39,568 nucleotides of DNA from an uncultured Clostridium sp. (GTDB lineage Bacteria > Bacillota > Clostridia > TANB77 > CAG-508): positions 1 through 39,568 of the forward strand of contig CAMMFK010000003.1 of assembly GCA_946496115.1 (NCBI GenBank), in the 5' to 3' direction. Under the pieces are notes generated by a model that did not search any database, was not told where the DNA came from, and worked only from the letters and a program-made list of their open reading frames with translations. Positions within the stretch are counted from its first letter, which is position 1; every line of letters begins with the position of its first letter. Made by a program: the position numbers and the translations under genes. Shown piece after piece: positions 1 through 9,120 of the stretch.

Positions 1-1639
1 AATCATTTCTAGTAACTGTTTGGCTTGCTAGTTTTGTTTCTCTTTGTGTTTTTGATCTATTTATTTGTGCAAAATCTTCATCTGCTTCACTATTTTGCGA
101 ATCTTTTAAAAAGTTTATTCCTTCATTAACTTTGTGAGAATTAACAATAATTTCACTTTGAAGAGCTTGTCTAAAAATTTTGTTAAGTCTTATATATGGA
201 ATTCTTTTTGAATCTATTAAATCTTTTAAAACAACTCCTGGTCCAACTGATGGAAGTTGGTCTGTGTCTCCTACTAGTACAAGCTTTGTTCCTTTAAATA
301 ATGCTTTTACAACATAATTCATCAAGAATATGTCTACCATTGACATTTCATCTATTATAACTACATCTGCGTCAATTGGTGTTACATCTAAATCTGGGTC
401 AGGCTTTTCGTCTGAAACTTTTCCTATTTCCAATAGTCTATGTAATGTACTTGCCTCTTCTCCAGTTGCCTCTGTCATTCTTTTAGCGGCTCTACCGGTT
501 GGAGCACAAAGTACAACCTTCTTTACTCTTGATTTATATATATCTATAATTGTTTTTATTATAGTCGTTTTACCTGTACCAGGTCCACCGGTTATAATAC
601 ACACATTATTGTCATTAACCATTTTTACTGCTTCTACTTGTTTTTCAGATAATTCTAATGAAGTAGCTTTTTCAGTTTTTTCCAATTCCTTATTAAAGTT
701 TGATATTCTTTTTATATTATCTGCCTGCTCTAATCCTAGAATTCTTTGTGCAATATTTAACTCGGTTTTGTAATAATCAATTAAATAAATCCAAGTTTGT
801 ATGCACAATTCTGTTTTGCCATTTGTGGTAGCTATTTCTTCTCTTTCCTCTATTTTTATTTGTTCTTTTACTCTTAAATCTTTTATTCCATAAATAACAT
901 CATCTTCTGAAACTCGTAAAAGATTGGTTACAAATGTTATTAAATTTGCTTCTAATACACAACTATGTCCATTATATGTAGCTAAGTTAAGTCCATGCCT
1001 GATACCAGCGTCCACTCTCTTTAGGTTGTTTCTTTCCACACCTAAATCTAAAGCCATTTTATCTATTTGTGAAAAATCAACTTTTACGCCAAGTTCGCTT
1101 AAAACATATGGGTCATTTTCAACTGTTGATATTGTATTAGCCCCCAACTTTTTGTAAATTGTATTAGCACTTTGAGGACCTATACCAAACTTTTCTAAAA
1201 ATCCTACTATTTGCCACAACTCCCAATTAGCAACAAAACTTTCATTAATTTCTTCTGCTTTTTTCTTTGTAATACCTTTAATTTCTGTAAGTCTATTTGG
1301 ATCAGCTTTTAATACTTCAACTGTTTCTTCTCCAAACTTTTTTATTATTTTTTTTGCAGTTGCAGGACCAACTCCTTTTACAATACCATTTGACAAATAT
1401 TTTTCTAGAGCATCTAAGGTTTCGGGCATTATTTTTTCAAAAGTTTCAACTTTAAATTGGTCCCCATAATCTGGATGAGTAACAAATTTTCCAATGATTT
1501 TAAGGCTATCACCTTTTTGTACAAAAGGTAAATAGCCTACTATAGTTGTATCAGCTGACTCCATATCAAATGTAGCAATTGTATATCCGTTTGTTTCGTT
1601 TTTATATATTATATCTTGTACAGTTCCTTTAAGCTCCAT
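1..1639 (-). CDS. recD2: ATP-dependent RecD2-type DNA helicase, 3' end outside window
   Basis: Superfamily 1B 5'-3' DNA helicase of the RecD2 type, which acts in DNA repair without RecBC. I translated the minus strand from the ATG at 1639. An AAAGGA ribosome site lies just upstream. The N-terminal OB-like and helix-hairpin-helix region occupies about residues 1-200 and includes GIVKGVGPATAKKI. Walker A GGPGTGKTT is near residue 350, followed by CAPTGRAAKR, the Walker B VVIIDEMSMVD and GDTDQLPSVGPG. Only about 546 codons are inside the window, so the C-terminal helicase part (2B and SH3-like regions) is missing because of the edge, not because the gene is broken. It lies downstream of the cyclophilin gene on the same strand, with a 31-bp palindrome in the gap. 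The family call is secure. Confidence 0.93.
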   Translation of the reverse strand, partial: MELKGTVQDIIYKNETNGYTIATFDMESADTTIVGYLPFVQKGDSLKIIGKFVTHPDYGDQFKVETFEKIMPETLDALEKYLSNGIVKGVGPATAKKIIKKFGEETVEVLKADPNRLTEIKGITKKKAEEINESFVANWELWQIVGFLEKFGIGPQSANTIYKKLGANTISTVENDPYVLSELGVKVDFSQIDKMALDLGVERNNLKRVDAGIRHGLNLATYNGHSCVLEANLITFVTNLLRVSEDDVIYGIKDLRVKEQIKIEEREEIATTNGKTELCIQTWIYLIDYYKTELNIAQRILGLEQADNIKRISNFNKELEKTEKATSLELSEKQVEAVKMVNDNNVCIITGGPGTGKTTIIKTIIDIYKSRVKKVVLCAPTGRAAKRMTEATGEEASTLHRLLEIGKVSDEKPDPDLDVTPIDADVVIIDEMSMVDIFLMNYVVKALFKGTKLVLVGDTDQLPSVGPGVVLKDLIDSKRIPYIRLNKIFRQALQSEIIVNSHKVNEGINFLKDSQNSEADEDFAQINRSKTQRETKLASQTVTRND

Positions 1640-1663
1640 TTTTTCCTTTCTTTTCTTTAGGAA

Positions 1664-1694
1664 TTTTACGTTTTGGACGGACCAAAACGTAAAA
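1664..1694. repeat. 31-bp REP-like palindrome, copy 1 (perfect)
   Basis: Perfect inverted repeat: 13-bp arms (TTTTACGTTTTGG and its complement) around the 5-nt loop ACGGA, between recD2 and the cyclophilin gene. Four other 31-bp sequences in the window share the TTTTAC/GTAAAA ends and the GACGG(T/A)CC core. On the minus strand it could also act as a weak terminator or an RNA hairpin. Confidence 0.85.
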
Positions 1695-1698
1695 TATT

Positions 1699-2637
1699 TT
1701 AATATCCGTACATTTGAGACATATACCATGAATTTATATCAAATGGTTCTCTTGTTTCTGGCATACCATAATTAATACCATAAGTTTCAACTCTAATACT
1801 TGTTATTACTGGTGGGTTTACTGGTCTATCTTGAGTAAGTTCACTGTTTGAATCTGTTTGTGTTTCTCTTGTTTCTACTTCTACATTAGCAATTTTATCT
1901 ACTACATCCATGCCTTCTGTAACCTTACCAAATGCTGCATATAATCCATCTAGACTATCTGTCGAATCTTCGGTTGTTATGAAGAATTGGCATGATGCTG
2001 AATTATATCCTTCTGTTGCTAAACTAGCACTATAACTACTATAGTCACTTCTTGCCATTGAAATAACTCCTCTTTCATGTTTTAGAGTATTATCATTATT
2101 TCCATTAGCAATGAATTCACCTGTTATTGTGTATTCTTCATCAGAGTCCTGTCCTAAATCTTTTAGAGTAGCATTTCCTGTTCCATCTCCATTAGGATCT
2201 CCACCTTGTATCATGAAATCTGGTATAGTTCTATGAAATGTAAGTCCATCATAAAATCCATTATTAGCTAAAGCTATAAAATTTGCTACTGTTTCTGGTG
2301 CATAATTTGGATAAAGTTCTACTTTTATTGTTCCAAAGTTTTCTACTTCTATTGTAGCAAGCGGATTTTGTACATAAAAGTTTTGCTTTTTTATTATTGT
2401 ATTAGTAACATATGCTATTAATCCTAAAACTAGTATTATTGCTATAATGGTTGCTACAAATTTGATTTTTGTATATTCTCTATTATTTTCAGAAGTTTTA
2501 GCTTTTTCTGACTTTTTATTTGCTTTTTCTAGTTTAGCTTTTGCCTTTGCTTCTTTTTTCTCTGCTTTTGAAATTTTAGTTTTTGCGTTTACTTTCTCTT
2601 CATTTTTTGTTTCATTCTTTTTTGTATCTTTACTCAT
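1699..2637 (-). CDS. Membrane-anchored cyclophilin-type peptidyl-prolyl isomerase
   Basis: Catalyses cis-trans isomerisation of peptidyl-proline bonds, here probably outside the membrane as a folding factor. The 312 residues contain a Lys/Glu/Ala-rich, coiled-coil-prone N-terminus (1-55), one membrane segment (about 59-80, VATIIAIILVLGLIAYV) and a cyclophilin domain (about 92-285) with FHRTIPDFMIQGGDP and CQFFIT, both core active-site motifs. A positively charged N-terminus with no cleavage site suggests a type II anchor with the catalytic domain outside. The 30-residue tail is rich in Tyr and Met. An AAGGAAGG ribosome site precedes the ATG, and a good sigma-A-like promoter lies at 2683-2711. 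Many clostridial cyclophilins are cytosolic and about 170 residues, so the anchor and basic tail are extensions. Confidence 0.88.
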   Translation of the reverse strand: MSKDTKKNETKNEEKVNAKTKISKAEKKEAKAKAKLEKANKKSEKAKTSENNREYTKIKFVATIIAIILVLGLIAYVTNTIIKKQNFYVQNPLATIEVENFGTIKVELYPNYAPETVANFIALANNGFYDGLTFHRTIPDFMIQGGDPNGDGTGNATLKDLGQDSDEEYTITGEFIANGNNDNTLKHERGVISMARSDYSSYSASLATEGYNSASCQFFITTEDSTDSLDGLYAAFGKVTEGMDVVDKIANVEVETRETQTDSNSELTQDRPVNPPVITSIRVETYGINYGMPETREPFDINSWYMSQMYGY

Positions 2638-2682
2638 AATATGTATCCTTCCTTGTCTTTTACATCCTCTTTTAACAAAAGT

Positions 2683-2711
2683 ATTCTATCACAAGAATTT
2701 AGTTTTATCAA
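2683..2711 (-). promoter_or_regulatory. Sigma-A-type promoter of the cyclophilin gene
   Basis: Read on minus, TTGATA, a 17-nt spacer and TAGAAT, each hexamer matching the consensus at 5 of 6 positions, about 45 nt upstream of the start codon. It follows the hairpin at the end of disA, so the cyclophilin gene is probably its own transcription unit. Confidence 0.6.
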
Positions 2712-2724
2712 CTCTTTAAAGTTG

Positions 2725-2745
2725 AAAAAGAATTAAATTCTTTTT
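2725..2745 (-). terminator. AT-rich hairpin at the disA stop codon
   Basis: A nine-base-pair stem (AAAAAGAAT / ATTCTTTTT) with a 3-nt loop begins at the disA stop codon. The right arm on minus is a run of T. The stem is weak in GC, so termination may be partial. Confidence 0.45.
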
Positions 2746-3808
2746 ACCCAATCAAATTATCAAACAGGAACTGTTCCTGCATTCTTTTTAATGACCTTTT
2801 TATAGTTCTAGCTCTTATTTCTCCAATACCATCAACAGCATCTAATTCTTCAATATTTGCTTGTAATAAATTTTGAAAAGATTTAAACTTTTTAACTAAA
2901 TTATCCACTATATTACTTGGCATTCTTGGAATTTTACTAAGTATTCTATATCCTCTTGTATATACACTAACTTCATCATAACTGTCTTGAGCTGTAAATC
3001 CAAGTGCTTTAGCAATATTTGTTGAAATCATAAGTTCTTCATGTGTCATATTTTGTATTTTTTCTAATGCTTTATCTGCATTTTTGCCTTTAACATAGTC
3101 TTTTATAATTAGCCCAACTTCTTCATTTATGCCGTCTGTTAATTCTTCTAATTGCATTTCTATTAGTCTTCCATCAGTACCAAGCTCATAGATTGCTCTT
3201 TCAACTTCATCAACCACTTGCATAAGCATTCCTGCTCTTTGCAATGTTTCTATAACAATTTGAAGTGTAACAATATCATTAAATTCATATTCATTAAGTA
3301 AGTTAAGCCTATTGTCCAATACTTTTTTATATTTTTCAACTGTTTGAAGAGCTTGATTTGCTTCTGATGCTACTCTTGATGTGTCTTCTAATACATAACG
3401 ATTGTTTCCTTGATAAATTGTTATTATTCCTCTTCTTTGAGAAATACTAATTACAATATTTCCTGTTTGTTTTGCAACACGTTCAGCTGTTCTATGCCTT
3501 GTACCTGTTTCTTGAGTAGGAATTGATTGTGGAGGAACTAATTGAGTATTGGCAAATAATATTTTTTTCAAATCTGAACTTAGTATAATTGCTCCATCCA
3601 TTTTGGCTAATTCGTAAAGTCTTGCAGATGTGTAATCAACATCAATATTGAATCCACCATCAACTAAATCCATTACTTCTTTGTTTTCGCCAATTACTAT
3701 TAATGCACCAGTTTTGGCTTTTAATATATTTTCTAGACCTTCTCTAATAGGTGTACCCGGTGCTATAAGTTTTAAAATGTTAATAAAATCATTTTCTTTA
3801 ATTGCCAT
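2744..3808 (-). CDS. disA: Diadenylate cyclase, DNA integrity scanning protein DisA
   Basis: Makes cyclic di-AMP from two ATP and monitors DNA branch structures; in Bacillus it links DNA damage to entry into sporulation. The 354 residues have the N-terminal DAC domain with the two catalytic motifs DGA (71-73) and RHRTA (104-108), a helical linker (about 150-290) and C-terminal helix-hairpin-helix DNA-binding segments (NIEELDAVDGIGEIRART). Length and motif spacing are normal. It starts 14 bp after radA, giving the radA-disA order common in Bacillota and consistent with co-transcription. Confidence 0.97.
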   Translation of the reverse strand: MAIKENDFINILKLIAPGTPIREGLENILKAKTGALIVIGENKEVMDLVDGGFNIDVDYTSARLYELAKMDGAIILSSDLKKILFANTQLVPPQSIPTQETGTRHRTAERVAKQTGNIVISISQRRGIITIYQGNNRYVLEDTSRVASEANQALQTVEKYKKVLDNRLNLLNEYEFNDIVTLQIVIETLQRAGMLMQVVDEVERAIYELGTDGRLIEMQLEELTDGINEEVGLIIKDYVKGKNADKALEKIQNMTHEELMISTNIAKALGFTAQDSYDEVSVYTRGYRILSKIPRMPSNIVDNLVKKFKSFQNLLQANIEELDAVDGIGEIRARTIKRSLKRMQEQFLFDNLIG

Positions 3809-3822
3809 TTTGCAAGCCTTCC

Positions 3823-5190
3823 TTATTTTATCTCAACTGCTCTTAAAGCATCATTAATATTTCTAACACCTATTATATCTAAATTATACTTATTTTTCAA
3901 TAGTTTTTTGTTATTTTCTGGTATTATGCACCTTTTAAATCCTAGTCTTTCTATTTCTTTTAATCTTTTATCTATTAAATTTACACTCCTTATTTCTCCA
4001 GTAAGTCCAACTTCTCCAATAACAGCTATATCTTTAGGTATACTAATGTTCTTAAAGCTTGATGCTACAACTAATGCAATGCCTAAATCTGCCGCCGGTT
4101 CATTTATTCTCATTCCACTCACAACATTTAAGTAAACATCTTGGTTACCGAGCGCTAGGTTTGCCCTTTTTTCTAACACTGCTATTAATAATGCCAGTTT
4201 ATTAAAATCCACGCCATTTGCAGTCCTTTTAGGTATACCATAAACACTCATTGTAGTTAGTGCTTGTACTTCTACTAAAAGTGGTCTTGTACCTTCTATT
4301 GTACATATTATAACTGAACCAGAATATTTGTCTTCTCCCTCTGAAATAAGTATTGATGAAGGATTTGTTACTTCTATCATTCCTTCGTTTTGCATTTCAA
4401 ACATGCCTACTTCATTAGTAGAACCAAATCTATTTTTTACGCTTCTAACAATTCTGTATGAAAAATATCTTTCACCTTCTATGTATAAAACCGTATCAAC
4501 CATATGTTCCAAAACTCTTGGTCCTGCTATATTTCCATCTTTAGTTACGTGTCCAATTATAATTGTAGTTATTTGATTTTGTTTACAAACTCTCATTATT
4601 CTTGAAGTTATTTCTCTTACTTGGCTTACAGTTCCCGGAGCTGAGGTTATTTCTGAAGAATACATTGTTTGAATAGAGTCTATTACTACAAGTTTTGGAT
4701 CCATAGATGTAATTTCTGTATCTATTGCATCAATATCAGTTTCACCCAAAAACATAATATTATCACTATTTATGCCCAATCTATCTGCTCTTAGTTTAAC
4801 CTGTTCTGCTGACTCTTCTCCTGAAACGTATAAAACTTTTGAATCTTCACCTAAGCAAGCTATTTTATTACATAATTGTAAAATTAGTGTAGATTTACCA
4901 ATACCAGGTTCGCCACCAACCAAGACTAAAGAGCCTTTGACTAAACCTCCTCCTAAAACTCTGTCTAGTTCTTGGTACCCAGTTTGAACTCTTATAGCTT
5001 CTTTGCCTTCTACATTTTTAAGCAAAGTTGGTTTTGCTGCTGTTTTTTGCTTTCCATCTGTTCCTACTACTTTTTGCTCTTTTTCTTCATAAAATGTATT
5101 CCACTCATTACAGGCTGGACATTTGCCCAGCCATTTTGGTGATTCATATCCACATGAGCTACAAACAAAAATTGTCTTTGCTTTCGCCAT
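3823..5190 (-). CDS. radA: DNA repair protein RadA (Sms)
   Basis: RecA-like ATPase that promotes branch migration in recombinational repair. From the chosen start the protein has 455 residues: a four-cysteine zinc finger (C10, C13, C24, C27), Walker A GGEPGIGKST (about 92-101), the RadA signature KNRFG (about 250) and a C-terminal Lon-like domain without protease activity. An ATG nine bases further upstream is in frame, but the AAAGG ribosome site would then touch the start codon. The ATG at 5190 gives normal spacing and the usual N-terminus MAKAKT. The upstream gap is entirely filled by a nested repeat element, so the promoter lies inside or beyond it. Confidence 0.96.
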   Translation of the reverse strand: MAKAKTIFVCSSCGYESPKWLGKCPACNEWNTFYEEKEQKVVGTDGKQKTAAKPTLLKNVEGKEAIRVQTGYQELDRVLGGGLVKGSLVLVGGEPGIGKSTLILQLCNKIACLGEDSKVLYVSGEESAEQVKLRADRLGINSDNIMFLGETDIDAIDTEITSMDPKLVVIDSIQTMYSSEITSAPGTVSQVREITSRIMRVCKQNQITTIIIGHVTKDGNIAGPRVLEHMVDTVLYIEGERYFSYRIVRSVKNRFGSTNEVGMFEMQNEGMIEVTNPSSILISEGEDKYSGSVIICTIEGTRPLLVEVQALTTMSVYGIPKRTANGVDFNKLALLIAVLEKRANLALGNQDVYLNVVSGMRINEPAADLGIALVVASSFKNISIPKDIAVIGEVGLTGEIRSVNLIDKRLKEIERLGFKRCIIPENNKKLLKNKYNLDIIGVRNINDALRAVEIK

Positions 5191-5206
5191 TTTCAACATC
5201 CTTTCT

Positions 5207-5237
5207 TTTTACGATGGGGACGGTCCTTTTTGTAAAA
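5207..5237 (+). repeat. 31-bp REP-like motif, copy 2
   Basis: TTTTAC at the left, GGGGACGGTCC in the middle, GTAAAA at the right; 31 bp, the same length as the copies at 1664, 13415 and 23178. It forms the left arm of element A. Confidence 0.75.
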
Positions 5238-5424
5238 TATTTTCTAACAAAGCCACAATATACATTCTTTCCTATTTTACTTCGCGGTTCGTTCGCAAAA
5301 TGCTCACTCAGCGCTCGCACGTTCTCACTTCGCTACAGAGAACAAGACACAATTGAGTATTTTGCTGTCCGCTCCATTTCACTAAAATGGAAAGAAGTAT
5401 ATTGTGTGCTTTAAATATATATTA

Positions 5425-5455
5425 TTTTATAAAAAGGACCGTCCCCATCGTAAAA
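5425..5455 (-). repeat. 31-bp REP-like motif, copy 3
   Basis: Inverted copy of the motif at 5207. The outer 25 bases are identical in reverse complement; the inner end has drifted (ATAAAA in place of GTAAAA). It forms the right arm of element A. Confidence 0.75.
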
Positions 5456-7438
5456 TTAGTATTCCTTATTTCCATTTTTCAAAAATACAAGCAATTCTAT
5501 AAATACTGCATGTGACCAAGCAAGACCAATAACCCATTTTTCATTCAAATCACTATTTGATTGTTCTGCTAAGAATCCTTGTGGGGTAGCGCTTTGTACT
5601 ATAAAGTTCAAGCATTCATTTGCTTTTTTATCATCACCAGCAGCATGGAAATATAGTCCCATCCAGCCTGTTGCAATTATCCAAGGATTATTACCGCCAA
5701 GATATCCATCTCCTTGGTATCTTAAATAACCACCTGAATATGTTCTTAATGTCATATTTATTTGGTCTACTGTGTTTTGTACAAATTTATCCTTTAAATC
5801 AAAAACTCTATATGGAAAGATAGATGCTATAACACTTATATCTACGAGTCTATCTATTGTATTTCTTAGCAATACATTCATTTTTTTATCTACTAAATTA
5901 TCTAAAATGTACTTTTTTGTATCTCTTTTATATTCTTCTAATTTCTTTTTGCATTTTAAGATGTCGTCTTGTTTTAATCTGTTCTTGTCAAACAAATCAT
6001 ATACTTCATCATAAGTTTTTATCATTGAGTCAAATGCTGAATATATTGCAGATAATGAATATAAATGTATTCCTTCTGTATTTTCCCATAAGTCATAGCT
6101 TGGATGTTTGTATATTTCGTCTCTTTCTTTATAGTTGTAATCTTTTTCTAGTTCCATTCTAACTTTATCTTCTGTTTCTTCTTTACCTAAAATATAGTCC
6201 ATATATTTTTCAAGGAATTTTGCCCCCTTTTCTAGCATTTTTAAATTATCTTTTAAAAATTTAGTATCTTTCTTTCCCGTCTTTCTTGCCATAACTAGAA
6301 AATGTCTATATGCACCATAAACTACTGTTGCTGTTTCATCTATTTGGTATCCCCAGCAAGGCGCTAGTCTTCCATCTGTATAAAATCTTTGCTCCCACAT
6401 TCCATTTTTTTCTTGTGTTTTTCTTAAAAAGTTTTCATACAACTTTTTGGACATGTTTTCAAATCCTATAAAATCTAAAGCTTTATATACTAATACAGAA
6501 TCTCTAGGCCAGCAATATGCATATCTTCCTGATTTATCTCTTTCTTCATCAACTTCAACAGAAGCAGAAATTCCACCAGTTCTTTCATTTATTAATAATG
6601 CCATAAGTAAAATAGTTCTTTTATATATTTGAATTATTTTATTCATATAATCAGATCCATCTGGCTTTAGATTTAATGTATCATGTTCTTCAACATATTT
6701 TTTCCAATGTTTTATTACCTTGTTTATTTCTTTATTTACATCTATTCTTCTAACTTTTTCTATTTGTTCTTGTATTTCAGTTAGGCTATCATCCCCTGAT
6801 GAAATATATATGTACATGTAAAACTCTCTTGTTTCGCCTGGTTTAATTACACCTAAATCATAACTTATTGCACTGTCAGCACTCATACCAATGTAATCTT
6901 TATCATAAATATTTCCTGATTTGATATTACTATCTACATTATTTAACTGATGACTATATAATTTCTCTTTAGAAAAAGTTGCACAAGTATAATTGTGGCT
7001 GTATTGTATTAAGGCATTATCTGAAATCATACCACCAGCAGTATTGTTATATGATGAAAATACTTTCGAATGTACTAGAAATTTTAAGTCTAAATCTATG
7101 GTATTGTCATTTTTAAAAACATATTTTTTTAGTAAAATATCTTGGCTTATCATTGCACAATCTATTTGCTTTACTTTTAGGTTAAAGTAAGTATTTTCAA
7201 TATCAGTAACTAATACATTTGTATTATCTTCATAGTGTTGATCATATCTGTTATTTACGTCATTATGTAAATATATGATATTAGAATCATTTATTTTTAC
7301 TCCAATATGATAAAAATCTGAATATTGCATATAGTCTGGAGAAGGATAATATAATCTTAGTAATTCTCCATATTTGCTAAATGTAGCAATTAAATCTTTG
7401 TTACCTATAAATGCATCATTGTAATACTTTTTCTTCAT
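5456..7438 (-). CDS. Glycoside hydrolase family 15 (glucoamylase-like)
   Basis: Predicted inverting exo-acting alpha-glucan hydrolase (glucoamylase, isomaltase or trehalase type). The 660 residues comprise an N-terminal beta-sandwich region (about 1-260) and an (alpha/alpha)6-barrel (about 270-655). Seen motifs: YAYCWPRDS (about 305), YDLWENTEG with the likely general acid Glu near 452, and FLAEQ with the likely general base Glu near 625, then GLAWSHA. No signal peptide or membrane segment is visible, so it probably works inside the cell, for example on glycogen or imported oligosaccharides. An AAAAGGAGT ribosome site precedes the ATG. The beta-CASP gene is 17 bp upstream in the same direction. 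The exact substrate cannot be read from sequence. Confidence 0.88.
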   Translation of the reverse strand: MKKKYYNDAFIGNKDLIATFSKYGELLRLYYPSPDYMQYSDFYHIGVKINDSNIIYLHNDVNNRYDQHYEDNTNVLVTDIENTYFNLKVKQIDCAMISQDILLKKYVFKNDNTIDLDLKFLVHSKVFSSYNNTAGGMISDNALIQYSHNYTCATFSKEKLYSHQLNNVDSNIKSGNIYDKDYIGMSADSAISYDLGVIKPGETREFYMYIYISSGDDSLTEIQEQIEKVRRIDVNKEINKVIKHWKKYVEEHDTLNLKPDGSDYMNKIIQIYKRTILLMALLINERTGGISASVEVDEERDKSGRYAYCWPRDSVLVYKALDFIGFENMSKKLYENFLRKTQEKNGMWEQRFYTDGRLAPCWGYQIDETATVVYGAYRHFLVMARKTGKKDTKFLKDNLKMLEKGAKFLEKYMDYILGKEETEDKVRMELEKDYNYKERDEIYKHPSYDLWENTEGIHLYSLSAIYSAFDSMIKTYDEVYDLFDKNRLKQDDILKCKKKLEEYKRDTKKYILDNLVDKKMNVLLRNTIDRLVDISVIASIFPYRVFDLKDKFVQNTVDQINMTLRTYSGGYLRYQGDGYLGGNNPWIIATGWMGLYFHAAGDDKKANECLNFIVQSATPQGFLAEQSNSDLNEKWVIGLAWSHAVFIELLVFLKNGNKEY

Positions 7439-7455
7439 TTGAATTTACTCCTTTT

Positions 7456-9111
7456 TTATTTATTTTGCATAATCTCAATAATTTGTTTTCTTAAATCGTT
7501 TACTCTGTTATTCAATTTTACCATATCGTCATCATAATTAGAAGATAATCTAATATTTTCTTTTAAATTATGCTTCATTTCTTCTATTTCGCTTTCCAAA
7601 GCATCCATTTTATCTAATATATCAATTCTTTGTTTTTGTTTATTAGCAGGATTTACACAATGTTGACATTTTTCTAATGTGCTGTCTAAACTATATGTTT
7701 CTCCGTATTTAGGTATTGTTACTCCTATATTTGTTGTTTCTTCTATTTTTTGCTTTAATACATCTTGTGAATGTGGCTCACCATGTACTAAAAATATGTG
7801 TTCTGGCATTTTACTTGTAAATGAATATACAAAGTTTAGTAGCCATTCTTGGTCTGCATGTCCAGAATATCCTTCTATATATTCAATTCTGGCCTTTACA
7901 GCAAATTCCTCACCAAGTATTTTTACCTTTTTTTCACCATCAACTATTCTTCTTCCTAGTGTTCCGGGAGCTTGATATCCAACAAAAAGTATAGTACTTT
8001 TTGGGTTCCATATATTGTGTTTTAAATGATGTTTTATTCTGCCTACATCACACATACCACTTGCAGAAATAATTATACATGGCTCGTCTGATTCATTTAA
8101 AGCTTTTGATTCTTCTACAGTTTGTGTAAATGTTAGTCCAGGAAAATCTAGTGGATTATCTCCTCTTTTAATAAATTCCTGTATTTCAGGTTTGAACAAA
8201 TCCATATTTGCTCTAAATACTTCTGTTGCAGATGTAGCAAGTGGGCTATCTACATAAACTTTTGCTTTCATAAGTGTATCATACTCTTTTGCAAAAGCCT
8301 CATCATTTTTTCTTAAGTCCTTTATTTTATCTAGTTCAAACAATATTTCTTGAGTTCTACCTACTGCAAATGATGGAATTACAACTGTTCCGCCATTTTC
8401 TAAAGTTTCTGAAACTATATCCAAAAACATAGAAGCTTTTTGATCATTTTTTAGATGTAATCTATCTCCATAAGTTGATTCCATTATTAAATAATCTGCA
8501 TTTTCAATCATTGTTGGGCTTGAAAGTAAAGGTATATCATTATTCCCTATATCTCCACTAAACACAAGCTTTTTAGTTTCTCCATTTTCTGTAATCCATA
8601 TTTCAATTATGCTTGAGCCAAGCATATGACCAGCATCATTAAATCTTACTGAAATATTATCATCTATTTTAATAATCTCATCATATTTTACAGGTATAAA
8701 TAGCTCCATTGAACTTTCTGCATCTTCTACTGTGTAAAGTGGTTCTATTGGCTTTTGACCATTTCTTTTCCTCTTTTTATTTTTTATTTCATTTTCTGAT
8801 TCTTGTATATGACCACTATCTGGAAGCATTATAGAGCATAAATCTCTACTTGCTTTTGTTGCATATATTGGCTTTCTATATCCTTCTTTATAAAGTTTTG
8901 GTATTCTTCCTGAATGGTCTATGTGTGCATGAGTTAAAAGCATAAAATCTATTGTATTTATATCATAATCAAAAGGTTCATCATTTAAAATTTCCTCTTC
9001 ATATTTACCTTGATGTAACCCACAATCTACTAAAAATCTTTTTCCTGCACCTTCTACTAAAAAGTTTGATCCAGTAACAGTTTCTGTTGCTCCTAAAAAA
9101 GTAACTTTCAT
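7456..9111 (-). CDS. Beta-CASP metallo-beta-lactamase nuclease (Ysh1/COG1236-like)
   Basis: Predicted zinc-dependent RNA-processing nuclease of the beta-CASP group. The 551 residues have the metal motif THAHIDH (H61, H63, D65, H66), GDIGNND (further metal ligand), a beta-CASP insert (about 215-400, including SAFA-like PSFAVGRTQE and ISASGMCDVGR), YSGHADQEWL and LVHGEPHSQ. A CxxC pair (KCQHC) and a coiled coil (about 490-551) extend the C-terminus. It is not RNase J, which is longer and ordered differently. It starts 9 bp after the upstream coiled-coil gene. The stop codon of that gene lies inside the AGGAGG ribosome site, so the two are probably translationally coupled. Confidence 0.9.
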   Translation of the reverse strand: MKVTFLGATETVTGSNFLVEGAGKRFLVDCGLHQGKYEEEILNDEPFDYDINTIDFMLLTHAHIDHSGRIPKLYKEGYRKPIYATKASRDLCSIMLPDSGHIQESENEIKNKKRKRNGQKPIEPLYTVEDAESSMELFIPVKYDEIIKIDDNISVRFNDAGHMLGSSIIEIWITENGETKKLVFSGDIGNNDIPLLSSPTMIENADYLIMESTYGDRLHLKNDQKASMFLDIVSETLENGGTVVIPSFAVGRTQEILFELDKIKDLRKNDEAFAKEYDTLMKAKVYVDSPLATSATEVFRANMDLFKPEIQEFIKRGDNPLDFPGLTFTQTVEESKALNESDEPCIIISASGMCDVGRIKHHLKHNIWNPKSTILFVGYQAPGTLGRRIVDGEKKVKILGEEFAVKARIEYIEGYSGHADQEWLLNFVYSFTSKMPEHIFLVHGEPHSQDVLKQKIEETTNIGVTIPKYGETYSLDSTLEKCQHCVNPANKQKQRIDILDKMDALESEIEEMKHNLKENIRLSSNYDDDMVKLNNRVNDLRKQIIEIMQNK

Positions 9112-9120
9112 AACTTCCTC

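Larger units (their letters stand above)
5207..5455. mobile_element. MITE-like nested repeat element A (REP-armed)
   Basis: A 249-bp element between radA and the GH15 gene. Its outer arms (5207-5231 and 5431-5455) are perfect 25-bp inverted copies of the 31-bp REP-like motif containing GGGGACGGTCC. Inside, CACAATATACATTCTTTCC (5254-5272) pairs imperfectly with 5389-5406, enclosing a GC-rich centre with CTTCGCGGTTCG and CAGCGCTCGCACG. The inner core is shared with elements B-E. It has no transposase or convincing ORF and could fold into a long hairpin as RNA. Confidence 0.8.

Noticed and set aside
5028..5414. Plus-strand ORFs of 128 and 77 residues over the radA start and repeat element A
   Set aside because: They run through the radA coding strand in antisense and through a palindromic repeat, with no ribosome site and improbable composition.
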